Of a stretch of DNA of 64,000 nt, positions 35,692 to 46,100 are shown piece by piece. This DNA is from Paraflavitalea soli (GTDB taxonomy: Bacteria; Bacteroidota; Bacteroidia; Chitinophagales; Chitinophagaceae). Position 1 is the stretch's first letter; every line of letters begins with the position of its first letter. The position numbers were made by a program, and so were the translations under genes. Location: contig NZ_CP032157.1 in the NCBI RefSeq assembly GCF_003555545.1, positions 7,568,546 through 7,632,545 on the forward strand, in the 5' to 3' direction. The notes under the pieces are model-generated. The model saw nothing but the letters and a program-made list of their open reading frames with translations, had not been told where the DNA came from and made no database searches.

Positions 35692-37745
35692 AAAAACTGC
35701 TTAGCCTCGTTATAGTAATACTGTGCCATGGAGCATTTGCGCAGGAACCACCGCCTGTACAAGAACAGCAATTGGAAAACCAGGCCGAAACCACCGAAAT
35801 GGAGAATGAAGATGACAGCTACTGGCAGCAGTTGGAATCGTTGCGCCGTCATCCGCTGGATCTTAATGCGGCTACCCAGGCCGATCTGGAAGCACTGCCC
35901 CTGCTGAATGCCTTACAAATAGCCAACTTTCTGCGTTACCGCAGCTTGTTGGGGAGGCTGGTAAGTATACATGAGCTGCAGGCCATTCCGGGTTGGGATG
36001 TACATACTATCAGGCAATTGCTGCCACTCGTAATATTGGGCACGGGCGAAGATCCTGCCGCACCGCTTGGCAGGCGGCTGGTGGCAGGTACTCATTCGCT
36101 TTTGTTAAGGGCTTCGCAGGTGCTGGAAAAAGCAAAAGGGTTTCAGCCACCGCTTACGCCCGATAAGGATCATTACCAGGGTAGTCCTGTCCGTGTTTTC
36201 TCCCGGTATCGCTATAACTACCATAACCTGCTTCAATATGGTATAACGGCCGATAAGGATGCCGGCGAATCCTTATTGAGCGGATCGTCTAAGGCAGGGA
36301 TTGATTTTTACTCCTTTCATTTTTTTGCGCGTAAGCTGGGTAAGATAAAAGCGTTGGCCCTGGGTGATTTTACTGTCAACATGGGGCAGGGGCTCATACA
36401 CTGGCAAAGCCTGGCCTTTAAAAAAAGCGCTGCTGTATTACAGGTAAAACGCCAGGGGCCTGTACTGAGACCCTATAGCGCAGCTGGTGAATATTATTTT
36501 CACCGGGGCGCAGGCATTACCCTTCAACACAAGAATTGGGAAACTACTTTATTTGCCTCCTTCCGCAAACTGGACGCCAACCTGGTCAATGACAGCATCA
36601 CTTCTGTGCTGACTTCCGGGTATCATCGTACGCTGGCTGAACTCAACGACCGGCAAAACCTGGAGCGGATCACAACTGGTGGTAATATCCGGTATAGCCG
36701 CCCGCGCTGGCAAATCGGATTCAATACCGTTCAATACGCGTTTTCCAAGTCATTTAAGCGATCGGGAGCGCCCTATGATATTTTTGCCGTAGAAGGTAAG
36801 CATTGGGGCAACCACAGCGTGGATTACAGCTTTACCCACCGCAACCTGCATATATATGGAGAGGCGGCTGTTGATCAGCAAATGAACAAAGCACTATTGA
36901 ATGGCATGCTGATGAGCCTTGATCCCAAAGTTGATATGGCGCTTGTATACCGTCGGATGGATAAGGATTACCAGGCCCTGCAGGGAAATGCTTTTACCGA
37001 AAATTATTTGCCGGGTAATGAACAGGGATTGTATGGCGGCCTCAGTCTACGCCCATCACCCTCCTGGCAATTGGATGCTTATGCCGATTGCTTCCGGTTT
37101 CCCTGGCTGAAGTACCGGGTTAATGCACCGGGGGATGGGGGCGAATATCTTTTACAATTACTGTATAAACCTAATAAAGGGGTAGAGCTGTCAAGCCGTT
37201 ACCGGCATGAACACAAACCTGCCAACAGTACAGACGACGAAGGCCCCTTAAAGCCTGTGATAAAAGCCACCAGGCAAAACTGGCGTACGCAGGTAATGTT
37301 TCAGGCAACACCTGCTATTGTGCTGAAGAGCAGGGTAGAGCTGGTATGGTACCAGGGCGGTACTGCAGCAAACGCTGAAAAAGGTTTTGCTGCCTTCACA
37401 GAAGTCTTTTATGTACCTAAAAATTCTTTCTCGGCCAATATGCGGATACAGTTTTTCGAAACAGACAGTTATAATGCGCGCATCTATGCGTACGAACAGG
37501 ATGTACAATATTATTTTTCCATACCACAATTTATTGGCAAAGGGCTCCGGTATTATATTAATTGCAAGCAAAACCTATCCTCCATCCTGCTCCGTAAGCG
37601 TGCCAGAAAGGTAGACTGCGTGGTGTGGTTACGTTTGGCACAGTTTTTATTTCCGGAGAAGACGCTTATTGGTAGTGGTTTTGACGAAATGAGCACACGA
37701 AAAAAGACAGAATTCAGGCTCCAGCTTATGTTAATCACTCGTTAA
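35688..37745 (+). CDS. Outer-membrane beta-barrel protein with N-terminal ComEA-like helix-hairpin-helix repeats
   Basis: 685 residues, again starting at TTG and overlapping the previous stop. Signal peptide MKKLLSLVIVILCHGAFAQ, a short acidic linker (QAETTEMENEDDS), then a tandem helix-hairpin-helix unit at about 57-115 (LDLNAATQADLEALP..., LLGRLVSIHELQAIPGWDVHTIRQLL) in the layout of ComEA. The hairpin glycines of the first motif are replaced (LLN for GIG), so DNA binding is uncertain. From about residue 130 to the end there are barrel-type strands (VRVFSRYRYNYHNLLQYG, WQIGFNTVQYAF, FSANMRIQFFETD, FRLQLMLITR). Inference: an outer-membrane barrel whose periplasmic head could contact DNA or another protein. 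No experimentally defined relative is known to me. Confidence 0.75.
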   Translation: MKKLLSLVIVILCHGAFAQEPPPVQEQQLENQAETTEMENEDDSYWQQLESLRRHPLDLNAATQADLEALPLLNALQIANFLRYRSLLGRLVSIHELQAIPGWDVHTIRQLLPLVILGTGEDPAAPLGRRLVAGTHSLLLRASQVLEKAKGFQPPLTPDKDHYQGSPVRVFSRYRYNYHNLLQYGITADKDAGESLLSGSSKAGIDFYSFHFFARKLGKIKALALGDFTVNMGQGLIHWQSLAFKKSAAVLQVKRQGPVLRPYSAAGEYYFHRGAGITLQHKNWETTLFASFRKLDANLVNDSITSVLTSGYHRTLAELNDRQNLERITTGGNIRYSRPRWQIGFNTVQYAFSKSFKRSGAPYDIFAVEGKHWGNHSVDYSFTHRNLHIYGEAAVDQQMNKALLNGMLMSLDPKVDMALVYRRMDKDYQALQGNAFTENYLPGNEQGLYGGLSLRPSPSWQLDAYADCFRFPWLKYRVNAPGDGGEYLLQLLYKPNKGVELSSRYRHEHKPANSTDDEGPLKPVIKATRQNWRTQVMFQATPAIVLKSRVELVWYQGGTAANAEKGFAAFTEVFYVPKNSFSANMRIQFFETDSYNARIYAYEQDVQYYFSIPQFIGKGLRYYINCKQNLSSILLRKRARKVDCVVWLRLAQFLFPEKTLIGSGFDEMSTRKKTEFRLQLMLITR

Positions 37746-38140
37746 CGGGTAAATTAAAATACTCTTAAAATATAAGACGAATAATAGTGTATTCTATATA
37801 GTTAGAAAAGCAAAATAACTTTTTTAGTGTGTTCGTTACCTGGAGCAGCGTGTTTTTGAATCTTCTGAAAAGCTCACTGGGATTGAGTTTCATGATGTCA
37901 TAAAAATTAGTGCAAGAATACTTTTACATGTTAATTCGTGTTAACTACACGTTAACCTGAATTAAAAGCTGGTTAAAAGTGAGTTAACAAACTCTTAAAT
38001 AAACAGCGTTTTCTTTAATTGCGTTGCCTTAGTTCCCGAAAATTCGGAGGAAAGATGGTTGGTCTGAAATTGTAGTATCAGTCACCCTAAATCACCTTCT
38101 GGTTCGCGGCATCATTTTATTTTATTAATTAAAATCACAC
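37746..38140. other. Upstream region of the first SusC gene with repeated GTTAAC sites
   Basis: 395 bases without a gene. GTTAAC hexamers occur at 37741-37746, 37940-37945, 37951-37956 and 37983-37988, with related GTTAAT/GGTTAAA between them. The 100 bases before the SusC start are AT-rich (TTTTATTTTATTAATTAAAATC) but I cannot choose a -7 box with confidence. Confidence 0.5.
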
Positions 38141-41100
38141 ATGAGAAAGATTCTATCGCTGCTAACAGCGCTGGTAATGTGCGCTGTTATGGCCCATGGT
38201 CAAACCCGCACAGTGACCGGCCAGGTAAAAGACAGCAAGGGAGACCCCATTCCTTTTGCTTCTATCAAGATCAAAGGCTCCAATTCTGGCTCTGCTGCCG
38301 ATGCTAACGGTAACTTTTCCATCACTGCACAACAAGGCGCGATTTTAGTGATCAGTGCATCAGGCTATACGGATGGGGAATCAAAAGTAACCGCCACTGG
38401 TGCTATCAACGTTTCCCTGCGCAATGCCGAAGCCATGCAGGAAGTAGTGGTAACTGCGATGGGCGTCTCCAGGTCTAAAAGATCTGTAGGTGTAGCTGTA
38501 CAGGAAATCCAGGCCGACAAACTTACACAAACCAAACAGGTGGATCTGAACACAGCGTTGGCCGGAAGGATCGCAGGTGTACAGGTATTAGGTGGTTCTG
38601 GCGCTAAATTTGGTACTTCTACAGTTCGTATCCGTGGTGTAAATACCCTTGGTACCGGCAACCCACTGTATGTAGTGAATGGTGTGCCCACAGATGGCCG
38701 GGATATCAACATGGATGATGTAGAATCTGTATCTGTACTGAAAGGACCTGCTGCAACCTCCTTATATGGTCAGCGTGGTTCTGAAGGCGTAATTGTGATC
38801 ACTACCAAGAAAGGCAAACGCAACGCCGGCATCGGCCTGGAATTTAATCAGAGTACTACTTTCGAAAGACTGGCTACTTTGCCTAAATACCAGAATGAAT
38901 ATGGTGGTGGTTATTCACAGGATTGGTATACATTCAAGTACAACCCTGCTACCGATGCTCCTGCTTTGCAAGCGATGGATGGCGCCAAGTACTATGATTA
39001 TTTTGCTGATGAAAGCTGGGGTCCCCGTATGGACGGTTCACTCTATGCCCCCTGGTATGCCTGGGATTCTGAAGATCCGGATTATGCAAAGCAAAAACCT
39101 TTTGTAGCGCAACCGGATAATATCCGTGATTTCTACAATACGGGTGTTGCTTATAATACCAATGTGGCCTTTTCAAAAGCTACTGATAATTCCAATACAC
39201 GGGTGTCTTTTACCAATCTGGCACGCACAGGTATTACACCCAATAGCCGCCAATCCAAAAACTGGCTGTCTATCAATAACAGTATCGATCTCACCAAGCA
39301 GTTTACGATCAATACCAATATCAACTACGTTTATGAATACCTGTTCAATGTACCAGCTGAAGGATACGGTACACAAACCAGCGGTTCTTTCAACCAGTGG
39401 TTTCAACGTAACCTGGAAATAGCTAAGTTGAAAAGGTATAAGAGATCAGATGGTTCCTATACTTCCTGGAACATCAATGGTCCCCGTGATACCAGTCCTA
39501 AATATTGGGACAATCCTTATACTGAAGTGTATGAAAACCTGACCAACAACAAACGTCAGCGTGTTTACGGTAATATCGGCGGTACGTATAAATTCAACTC
39601 TCACCTGAGGGCTTCCATATTGGCAAGGGCTGATGTATACAATCAAAACTACAACAGCCGTGTAGCCTCCAATACCCTGAATCTGGATGCTTACAGAACT
39701 TACACGAATAATACCCGTGAATTGAACTTCGTGGGTAGTGTGGAATATGACAATGAATTTGGCGACTTTTCTTTGAGGGCTGGTGCTTATGCAGAGAAAA
39801 GGACCAATTATTCCAACTATGTAAATGAAGCAACGGCAGGTGGCCTTACTATTCCAGGTTATTATAATATTGCTGCCTCCAAAAACAGGCCAACAACCAA
39901 CAACACTGAAAACCGCAAAGAAGTAAGAAGCGTGTATGGCTATACTTCATTGGGATGGAGGAATATGGTGTTCCTGGACCTCAACCTCCGGAACGACTGG
40001 TCTTCTGCATTACCCCAGGGCAATAACTCTTATTTATATGGTGGTGTAGCCACTTCATTTGTATTTACCGAGTTGCTGCCGGAGAATGATATCCTGAGTT
40101 TTGGTAAGGTCAGGGCTTCTTTTGCCCGTGTAGGGTCTGATATTGATGCCTACAATATTTACCAGACTTACACTGTAGGAACTCCTTATGATACTTATCC
40201 TACACTCACTGTTCCCAATTCTATTCCCAATAGCGTGTTGAAGCCAACCTTGTCTACTTCTTATGAAGTAGGTACGGAACTCCGGTTCTTAAAGAACAGG
40301 GTAAGATTTGATTTCAACTACTATAGCCGTGAGGCCAAAGACCAGATCATTAACCTGACTATTCCAAGTACTACCGGTTATAGCGCTGCATTGGTGAATG
40401 CTGGTAATATTGCCAACCATGGTGTGGAAATCAGCCTTGGTGGTACCCCCGTCAGGACCAAAGAATTTACCTGGGATATTGATTTCAACATAGGCTTTAA
40501 CCGCAATGAGGTGAAGAAGCTGTATATGGATAGCAAGAACCTGGTGGTGAATCCTGCCGGTCAGGGTTCTTCTTTCGGATTCGTAGGTTCTCCTTCTATC
40601 TCTGTGAATGCACGTGTAGGTGAATCCTATGGTGTGTTGGTAGGTGATGGTTACAAACGTAATGAGGCAGGAAAGATTCTGGTAGATGATGATGGTTATC
40701 CACTTATCGAGCAAAATAAGGAACTGGGTTCTATTTTGCCCGACTATACCGGTGGTGTGTACAATGAGTTTACTTACAAAGGCTTTACCCTTGGGTTTTC
40801 CATTGACTTTCAAAAAGGTGGTAAGCTGATGTCTTTGACCAGCATGCAAAATGCCGGTTCAGGCCTGTCTAATATTACTGTAGGTAATAATGATAAAGGC
40901 ATTCCCAAGCGTAATGATGTGGCTGATGGTGGTGGCGTACGTGTAGATGGTGTACGTGAATCAGATGGTAAGCCCAATGATGTGTACCTCGATACCAAAG
41001 AGTACTATGAGTCTGTACTTTCTAACTTGTGGGAACAATGGGTGTATGATGCCACGTTTGTAAAATTGCGTGAAGTAAGAATTGGGTATAACCTGCCTAA

Positions 41101-41281
41101 GCGCTGGTACCAGAAGCTGGCTATTCAAAATGCCAACTTCTCCATCATCGCGCAGAATCCCTGGCTCATCTACAGCAAAGTAAAAGGAATCGATCCTTCT
41201 CAGTTGCAAACACCCTGGTTCGACAGTGGTCAGTTGCCAGGTACACGCACCCTTGGATTTAACCTGAAGCTGCAGTTCTAA
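38141..41281 (+). CDS. SusC/RagA-family TonB-dependent outer-membrane transporter (unit 1)
   Basis: 1046 residues. Signal peptide (MRKILSLLTALVMCAVMAHGQ), carboxypeptidase-regulatory-like domain at about 22-95 (TRTVTGQVKDSKGDPIPFASI), a TonB-box-like segment MQEVVVTAMG (about 98-107), plug domain at about 110-230 (STVRIRGVNTLGTGNPLYVVNGVP, VESVSVLKGPAATSLYG), then a 22-strand barrel ending in LKLQF. It imports a ligand bound by the SusD lid encoded 19 bases downstream. No STN domain, sigma factor or anti-sigma gene is present, so signal transduction through this unit is unlikely. Substrate unknown. Confidence 0.95.
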   Translation: MRKILSLLTALVMCAVMAHGQTRTVTGQVKDSKGDPIPFASIKIKGSNSGSAADANGNFSITAQQGAILVISASGYTDGESKVTATGAINVSLRNAEAMQEVVVTAMGVSRSKRSVGVAVQEIQADKLTQTKQVDLNTALAGRIAGVQVLGGSGAKFGTSTVRIRGVNTLGTGNPLYVVNGVPTDGRDINMDDVESVSVLKGPAATSLYGQRGSEGVIVITTKKGKRNAGIGLEFNQSTTFERLATLPKYQNEYGGGYSQDWYTFKYNPATDAPALQAMDGAKYYDYFADESWGPRMDGSLYAPWYAWDSEDPDYAKQKPFVAQPDNIRDFYNTGVAYNTNVAFSKATDNSNTRVSFTNLARTGITPNSRQSKNWLSINNSIDLTKQFTINTNINYVYEYLFNVPAEGYGTQTSGSFNQWFQRNLEIAKLKRYKRSDGSYTSWNINGPRDTSPKYWDNPYTEVYENLTNNKRQRVYGNIGGTYKFNSHLRASILARADVYNQNYNSRVASNTLNLDAYRTYTNNTRELNFVGSVEYDNEFGDFSLRAGAYAEKRTNYSNYVNEATAGGLTIPGYYNIAASKNRPTTNNTENRKEVRSVYGYTSLGWRNMVFLDLNLRNDWSSALPQGNNSYLYGGVATSFVFTELLPENDILSFGKVRASFARVGSDIDAYNIYQTYTVGTPYDTYPTLTVPNSIPNSVLKPTLSTSYEVGTELRFLKNRVRFDFNYYSREAKDQIINLTIPSTTGYSAALVNAGNIANHGVEISLGGTPVRTKEFTWDIDFNIGFNRNEVKKLYMDSKNLVVNPAGQGSSFGFVGSPSISVNARVGESYGVLVGDGYKRNEAGKILVDDDGYPLIEQNKELGSILPDYTGGVYNEFTYKGFTLGFSIDFQKGGKLMSLTSMQNAGSGLSNITVGNNDKGIPKRNDVADGGGVRVDGVRESDGKPNDVYLDTKEYYESVLSNLWEQWVYDATFVKLREVRIGYNLPKRWYQKLAIQNANFSIIAQNPWLIYSKVKGIDPSQLQTPWFDSGQLPGTRTLGFNLKLQF
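38157..38170 (+). promoter_or_regulatory. Small hairpin inside the start of susC unit 1
   Basis: CGCTG-CTAA-CAGCG, 16 bases after the A of the start codon. Hairpins at the same offset occur in the other two susC genes with a compensatory base-pair change. Confidence 0.3.
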
Positions 41282-41300
41282 CCATTTAAAAGAGAGAATT

Positions 41301-42785
41301 ATGAAAAGAAATATTGTCAAGTATATAACCGCCTGCTTACTGATCACTGCAATAGTGGCATCATGTAAGAAACCAGGCGATTTTGGTGATCTCAACGTGG
41401 ATCCCAACAATCCTGCTGATCCCAATACCACTTTATTGTTCACCAATGCTATCCGTGCCGGATTAAGCTCAGGTATTGGTGCAGTTACTGCGGCCGACCC
41501 GTTGCTGTATGTACAGCAGCTGTCTGAAGTGTTTTATACCAACGCTTCACGTTATTCCAGCCGCATATTCGATTACAATGCTTTGTATAATGGTCCCCTT
41601 AATGACCTGCAAACGATCATTGACCTGAACACTAATGCCGATACAAAGAGCAAGCCTTATGTTGTAGCCGGTGGATCAAATGCTAATCAGATAGCAGCTG
41701 CCCGGATACTGAAGGCGCATATCTTTATGCAAATGGCCGACCGCTGGGGTGATATCCCTTACTCTGCTGCGCTGAAAAAGCTGGAAGATATTACGCCGGC
41801 TTTCGACAAGCAACAGGATGTATACAAAGCGCTCTTCCAGGAATTGAAGGATGCAGTAGCCGGAATTGATGCTGGTGCTGGTCCTACTGGTGATATCCTG
41901 TTGGATGGTGATATGGACTGGTGGAAAGAGTGGGCCGGGTCGATCCGTATGATCCTCGCCCTGCGTTTGTCCAAAGCTGATCCTGCTACTGGTAAAACAG
42001 AATTTGCAGCCGCCTTTACCGATGGCGGTCTATCAGGTAATTCCTCCAATGTTTTCTATTATTACCTGAGTGATGCCAATAACCAAAATCCCTGGTACAA
42101 TAACTATGTTGTTGGTAAAAGGTACGACTATGCGATCAGCGAAACAATGGTCAACAAGCTGAAAGCATTGAGTGATCCACGCCTGCCAGTGTTTGCAGAT
42201 ACTACAGCCACTGGTACTTATGTAGGTATGCCTTATGGGCTTACTTCACCTGTAGGCTATGCAGCTGGTACGGTGGATAAACCCGGCAATGTATCGTTGA
42301 TCGGGAAAGCATTCAGGCAGCAAAATTCCAAAGCAGCGGTGACTACTTATGCACAGGTGCTATTTGCCCAGGCCGAAGCAGCCCACCTTGGTTGGATACC
42401 AGGTGGTGAAGCAGCAGCAGCTACTTTCTACCTCGCTGGTATTAAAGCTTCCATGGATCAGTTTGGTGCTGCCGGTTACGCTACCTACATTACCCAGCCT
42501 GCTGTAGCATATGATCCAGCAAAAGCGGTAGAGCTTATTCAAACCCAGAAGTGGATAGCCAGCTACCTCGGTAATGGTTATGAATCATGGGCAGAGTGGA
42601 GGAGAACAGGGTATCCTGTGTTGACCCCCGCTCCGGGTGCTGCACCTGTTTCCGGCGGACAAATTCCCCGCAGACAGGCTTACCCTACTACTGAAAGAGA
42701 TCTTAATGGCGAAAACTACAATATAGTGCTTGAGCGTCAGGGTGCTGATGAACTGACCACCAAGACCTGGGTAGAACATCCCTAA
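41301..42785 (+). CDS. SusD/RagB-family lipoprotein (unit 1)
   Basis: Surface lid and substrate-binding partner of the SusC barrel. 494 residues with lipobox cysteine C22 (ITAIVASCKK) followed by GDFGDLNVDPNNP. Helical TPR-like regions (AAARILKAHIFMQMADRWGDIPYSAAL) and the C-terminal ESWAEWRRTGYPVLTPAPG motif place it in the SusD-like group whose members share W-x-E-x-R-R-T. Starts 19 bases after the SusC stop. A terminator follows at 42813. Confidence 0.94.
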   Translation: MKRNIVKYITACLLITAIVASCKKPGDFGDLNVDPNNPADPNTTLLFTNAIRAGLSSGIGAVTAADPLLYVQQLSEVFYTNASRYSSRIFDYNALYNGPLNDLQTIIDLNTNADTKSKPYVVAGGSNANQIAAARILKAHIFMQMADRWGDIPYSAALKKLEDITPAFDKQQDVYKALFQELKDAVAGIDAGAGPTGDILLDGDMDWWKEWAGSIRMILALRLSKADPATGKTEFAAAFTDGGLSGNSSNVFYYYLSDANNQNPWYNNYVVGKRYDYAISETMVNKLKALSDPRLPVFADTTATGTYVGMPYGLTSPVGYAAGTVDKPGNVSLIGKAFRQQNSKAAVTTYAQVLFAQAEAAHLGWIPGGEAAAATFYLAGIKASMDQFGAAGYATYITQPAVAYDPAKAVELIQTQKWIASYLGNGYESWAEWRRTGYPVLTPAPGAAPVSGGQIPRRQAYPTTERDLNGENYNIVLERQGADELTTKTWVEHP

Positions 42786-42812
42786 CTCTTTTTTTTTCTT
42801 GTGACTGTAATT

Positions 42813-42844
42813 AGCCGGTGTAGTTCTCTACAGCCGGCTTTTTT
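42813..42844 (+). terminator. Rho-independent terminator of Sus unit 1
   Basis: AGCCGGTGTAG, loop TTCT, CTACAGCCGGCT (one bulged base) followed by six T. It lies 28 bases after the SusD stop. Confidence 0.8.
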
Positions 42845-43067
42845 AATATGGCCAGGTCCGGACCCCAACTTTTCGCAGCAATGTGCACCCGAAATGGTCA
42901 AATATATCTGTACGGCGCAGACAGCAACTGATCTATAAAATGTTGACGTTCATAGATATTTCCCTACTCATGGACTCCGGCACATAAACTTTTCATGAAA
43001 AGCATTGCAGCACTTTATTTTTCCCGTTTGTCTACCTTTTCGTGCTCCTATCCTATTTTAACATTTT

Positions 43068-43097
43068 TTTGAGGTTATACGAAAGTTCCTATATTTA
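43068..43097 (+). promoter_or_regulatory. Promoter candidate of Sus unit 2
   Basis: TTTG (43068-43071, end of a T-run), 18 bases, TATATTTA (43090-43097; one mismatch to TAnnTTTG). The SusC ATG follows 32 bases later. Unit 3 has the same layout. Confidence 0.45.
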
Positions 43098-43129
43098 CGT
43101 CGGTTCACATTTTTAAAAATTACAGTCAC

Positions 43130-46100
43130 ATGAGAAAATTTCTAACACTGCTCGCAGTGCTGGTACTGTATACAGTATTGGCATATGCGCAAACCAAAAC
43201 TGTCACCGGTAAGATTACCGATGAGTTAGGGGATCCCATTCCGTTCGCCACTGTTGTGATCAAGGGCACCAAGGTTGCCTTCGTCTCCGATGCCAGTGGC
43301 TCTTTCTCCGCAAAAGTTAAGCAAGGCGACATTTTAGTAGTTTCTGCACAAAGCCTTACTACCAAAGAAGTTACGGTAGGGGCCAGCAACGTCGTGGCCA
43401 TTACCCTGGCAAAAAATAACAACGCCCTGGCTGAGGTCGTTGTTACGGGTGCCTACAACACGAAAAAAACACAACGTTCTACTTCCTACAACGCACAAGT
43501 GGTTAGTAATGAACAACTGAACGTTATTCGCCAAACAAACCTCAATGGTGCCCTGGCCGGTAAAGTATCCGGCCTCCAGTTTCGTGGTCAGTCTACCGCC
43601 AAATTAGGTAACGTGGGTAATGTTCGGTTACGTGGAGCATCTGGCCTGGGAGGTGATGAGGGTGTCATCTACGTAGTGGATGGTACCATCTTACCCAGCG
43701 CCAATGACATCAACATCGATGATATTGAAGATGTTACAGTGCTGCAAGGACCTGCTGCCGCAGCCCAGTTCGGCTCACAGGGAGCTAACGGCGCCATTGT
43801 TATCTCTTTAAAAAAGGCGAAGAAGAATGCAAAAGGTATTGGCGTTGATCTTAATACAGGCGCCCAATTTGAGCAGGTTTACATATTGCCCAATTACCAG
43901 AATACCTATGCTGGTGGCGGTAATGCCGATCTGACACAATATGTATGGAAACCAGGCCAGCCGGATGCCTGGAAAGCGCTGGATGGTAAATATTATCATA
44001 ACTACTCTGATGATGCCAGCTGGGGGCCCCGTATGGTAGGACAGGAATATATTCCCTGGTATGCCTGGTATGAAGGAACACCCTATTCTTTTAAAACAGC
44101 CAAACTGAATCCTCAACCGGATAATGGAAAAGATTATTTTCAAACGGCTTCCATTTATAATAACTCCATCAGCTTCTCTAAAGCTACGGATAATATGAAC
44201 CTGCGCGTGTCTTATGGCAACATAGACGTGAAAGGTATATTGCCCAGTTCATGGCTTAAAAAACATACCCTCAATGTGAATGCAGCCATGGACCTGAACC
44301 AGCATTTTACGCTGAGCGCCAACGTGAATTATATTTCTCAAAAAAGACAAGGTGATTTTGATGACGGTTATTCCAACCAATCCACCGGCTCCTTCAACCA
44401 GTGGTTTCACCGCGATCTTGATATGGGTATCATGAAAGAACTGAGAGGATTGAGAACACCGGAAGGCATTTATGCCAGCTGGAACCACAATGATCCTACT
44501 TCTTATAAATCCGATGATCCTTCTGCTTTCTATGCTGGTAACTACTGGTATAATTTCTATACCTGGGCCGACCTGGTAAGAAACAACGATGGTCTCGATA
44601 GACTGTATGGCGATGTCTCGCTTACCTATAAGATCAATAACGATCTCCGCATAAGAGGTACTTACCGTAAGCAACAAAACACTACCTGGGGTGAATCTAA
44701 ATACAGTTCCAACCTGCTGACCAGCGGTACACAAACTACCGGTAACTGTCCTGAGTGTAAAGGTTTTTATGGCACCAGTGAAAGTTATTCCAACCGGGAA
44801 AACCTGGAGGTAATGGCCAGCTATTCAAAAAAACTCAATGATTTCCAGTTTGGTATCAATGCCGGAACGGACTTCTTCCGTTGGATCTCCAAAAGCAACT
44901 CTGCCAGTACAGTGGACGGATTGAATGTGCCTGATCTCTTCAATGTCAGCAATTCAAAAGGAAGACCTACTATTGGTAATGGCAGAACAGAAGAAAAATA
45001 CAAAGCCATATTGGTAAAAGGTGATATCGGTTGGCGCAATATGCTGTTTGGAGATTTCACCTTGCGCAACGACTGGTTTTCTACATTGCCTCCGGATAAC
45101 AACGATGTATTATCCAAATCATTCGGTGTCTCTTTTGTATTCAGCGACCTGCTGAAGGTGCCGGCTTTGAGTTATGGTAAGATCAGGGCTTCCTGGGGTG
45201 AGATACCACAAGCCCTTGGTGCCACTTCCACTACATTCGGAGCTTATCGTTATCCGGGTTTTGAGTTTGGGGTGGGCGCCAATCCATGGGGAAGTAATTT
45301 CCTGATGAGCACACCCAATGAATTGGTGGACTCTGCCATCCGTGGTGCTGTGAAAGCCCAGAAAGAAATTGGCCTTGACCTGAAATTCCTGAATAACCGT
45401 ATTGGTATCGGTGTTACTTATTGGGATGGTACAGAAAAAAACATTCCCCGCTCGGTACCGGTTAATGGCGCCAGCGGCTTTACCTCCATCCTCATCAATA
45501 CGGGTGAGATCACTAAAAAAGGTATTGATGTACAATTTAATGCCCGTCCCTTCTGGCTTCCTAACTTCAAATGGGAGGTCAATGCTACCTGGGGACGCTT
45601 GCTGGAAAATAAGGTCGTAAAAATAGCCGACCAGGTTAAGCGCATCTCCGTGGAAGGTTTGTGGGGAACTACCGGGCCCATCCTGGTACATGAAGAAGGA
45701 AAAGAATGGGGGCAGATCTTCGGCAGTGGTATCAAACGTATCAATGGACAACCTGTATTGGACGACGATGGTTTTTATGTTGCTCAGGCCGAAACGTTTT
45801 ATGGAAACGTACTGCCTAAATATACCGGTGGTATCCAGAACAACTTTGAAATATATAAAAATTTCACCGTTAACGTAAACATCGATTATCAGAAGGGTGG
45901 TAAATTCTTCTCCCTGTCTGATATGTGGGGATCTTATTCCGGTCTTACTGCCCGCACAGCAGCAGTGAACGATAAAGGCAATCCTATCCGTGATGCGGTA
46001 GCCGATGGCGGGGGCATGCACATATTTGGTGTAGATAAGGATGGTAAACCTGTAGACCATTACGTGGAAGCACAGGACTACTATCATAACATGTATAACA

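Larger units (their letters stand above)
42786..43129. other. Gap between Sus units 1 and 2
   Basis: 344 bases. It holds the unit 1 terminator (42813-42844) and the unit 2 promoter (43068-43097). Nothing else is recognised between them. Confidence 0.5.

Noticed and set aside
45119-46087. A 322-codon minus-strand ORF inside susC of unit 2
   Set aside because: Antisense shadow of a conserved barrel-coding region; no domain seen.
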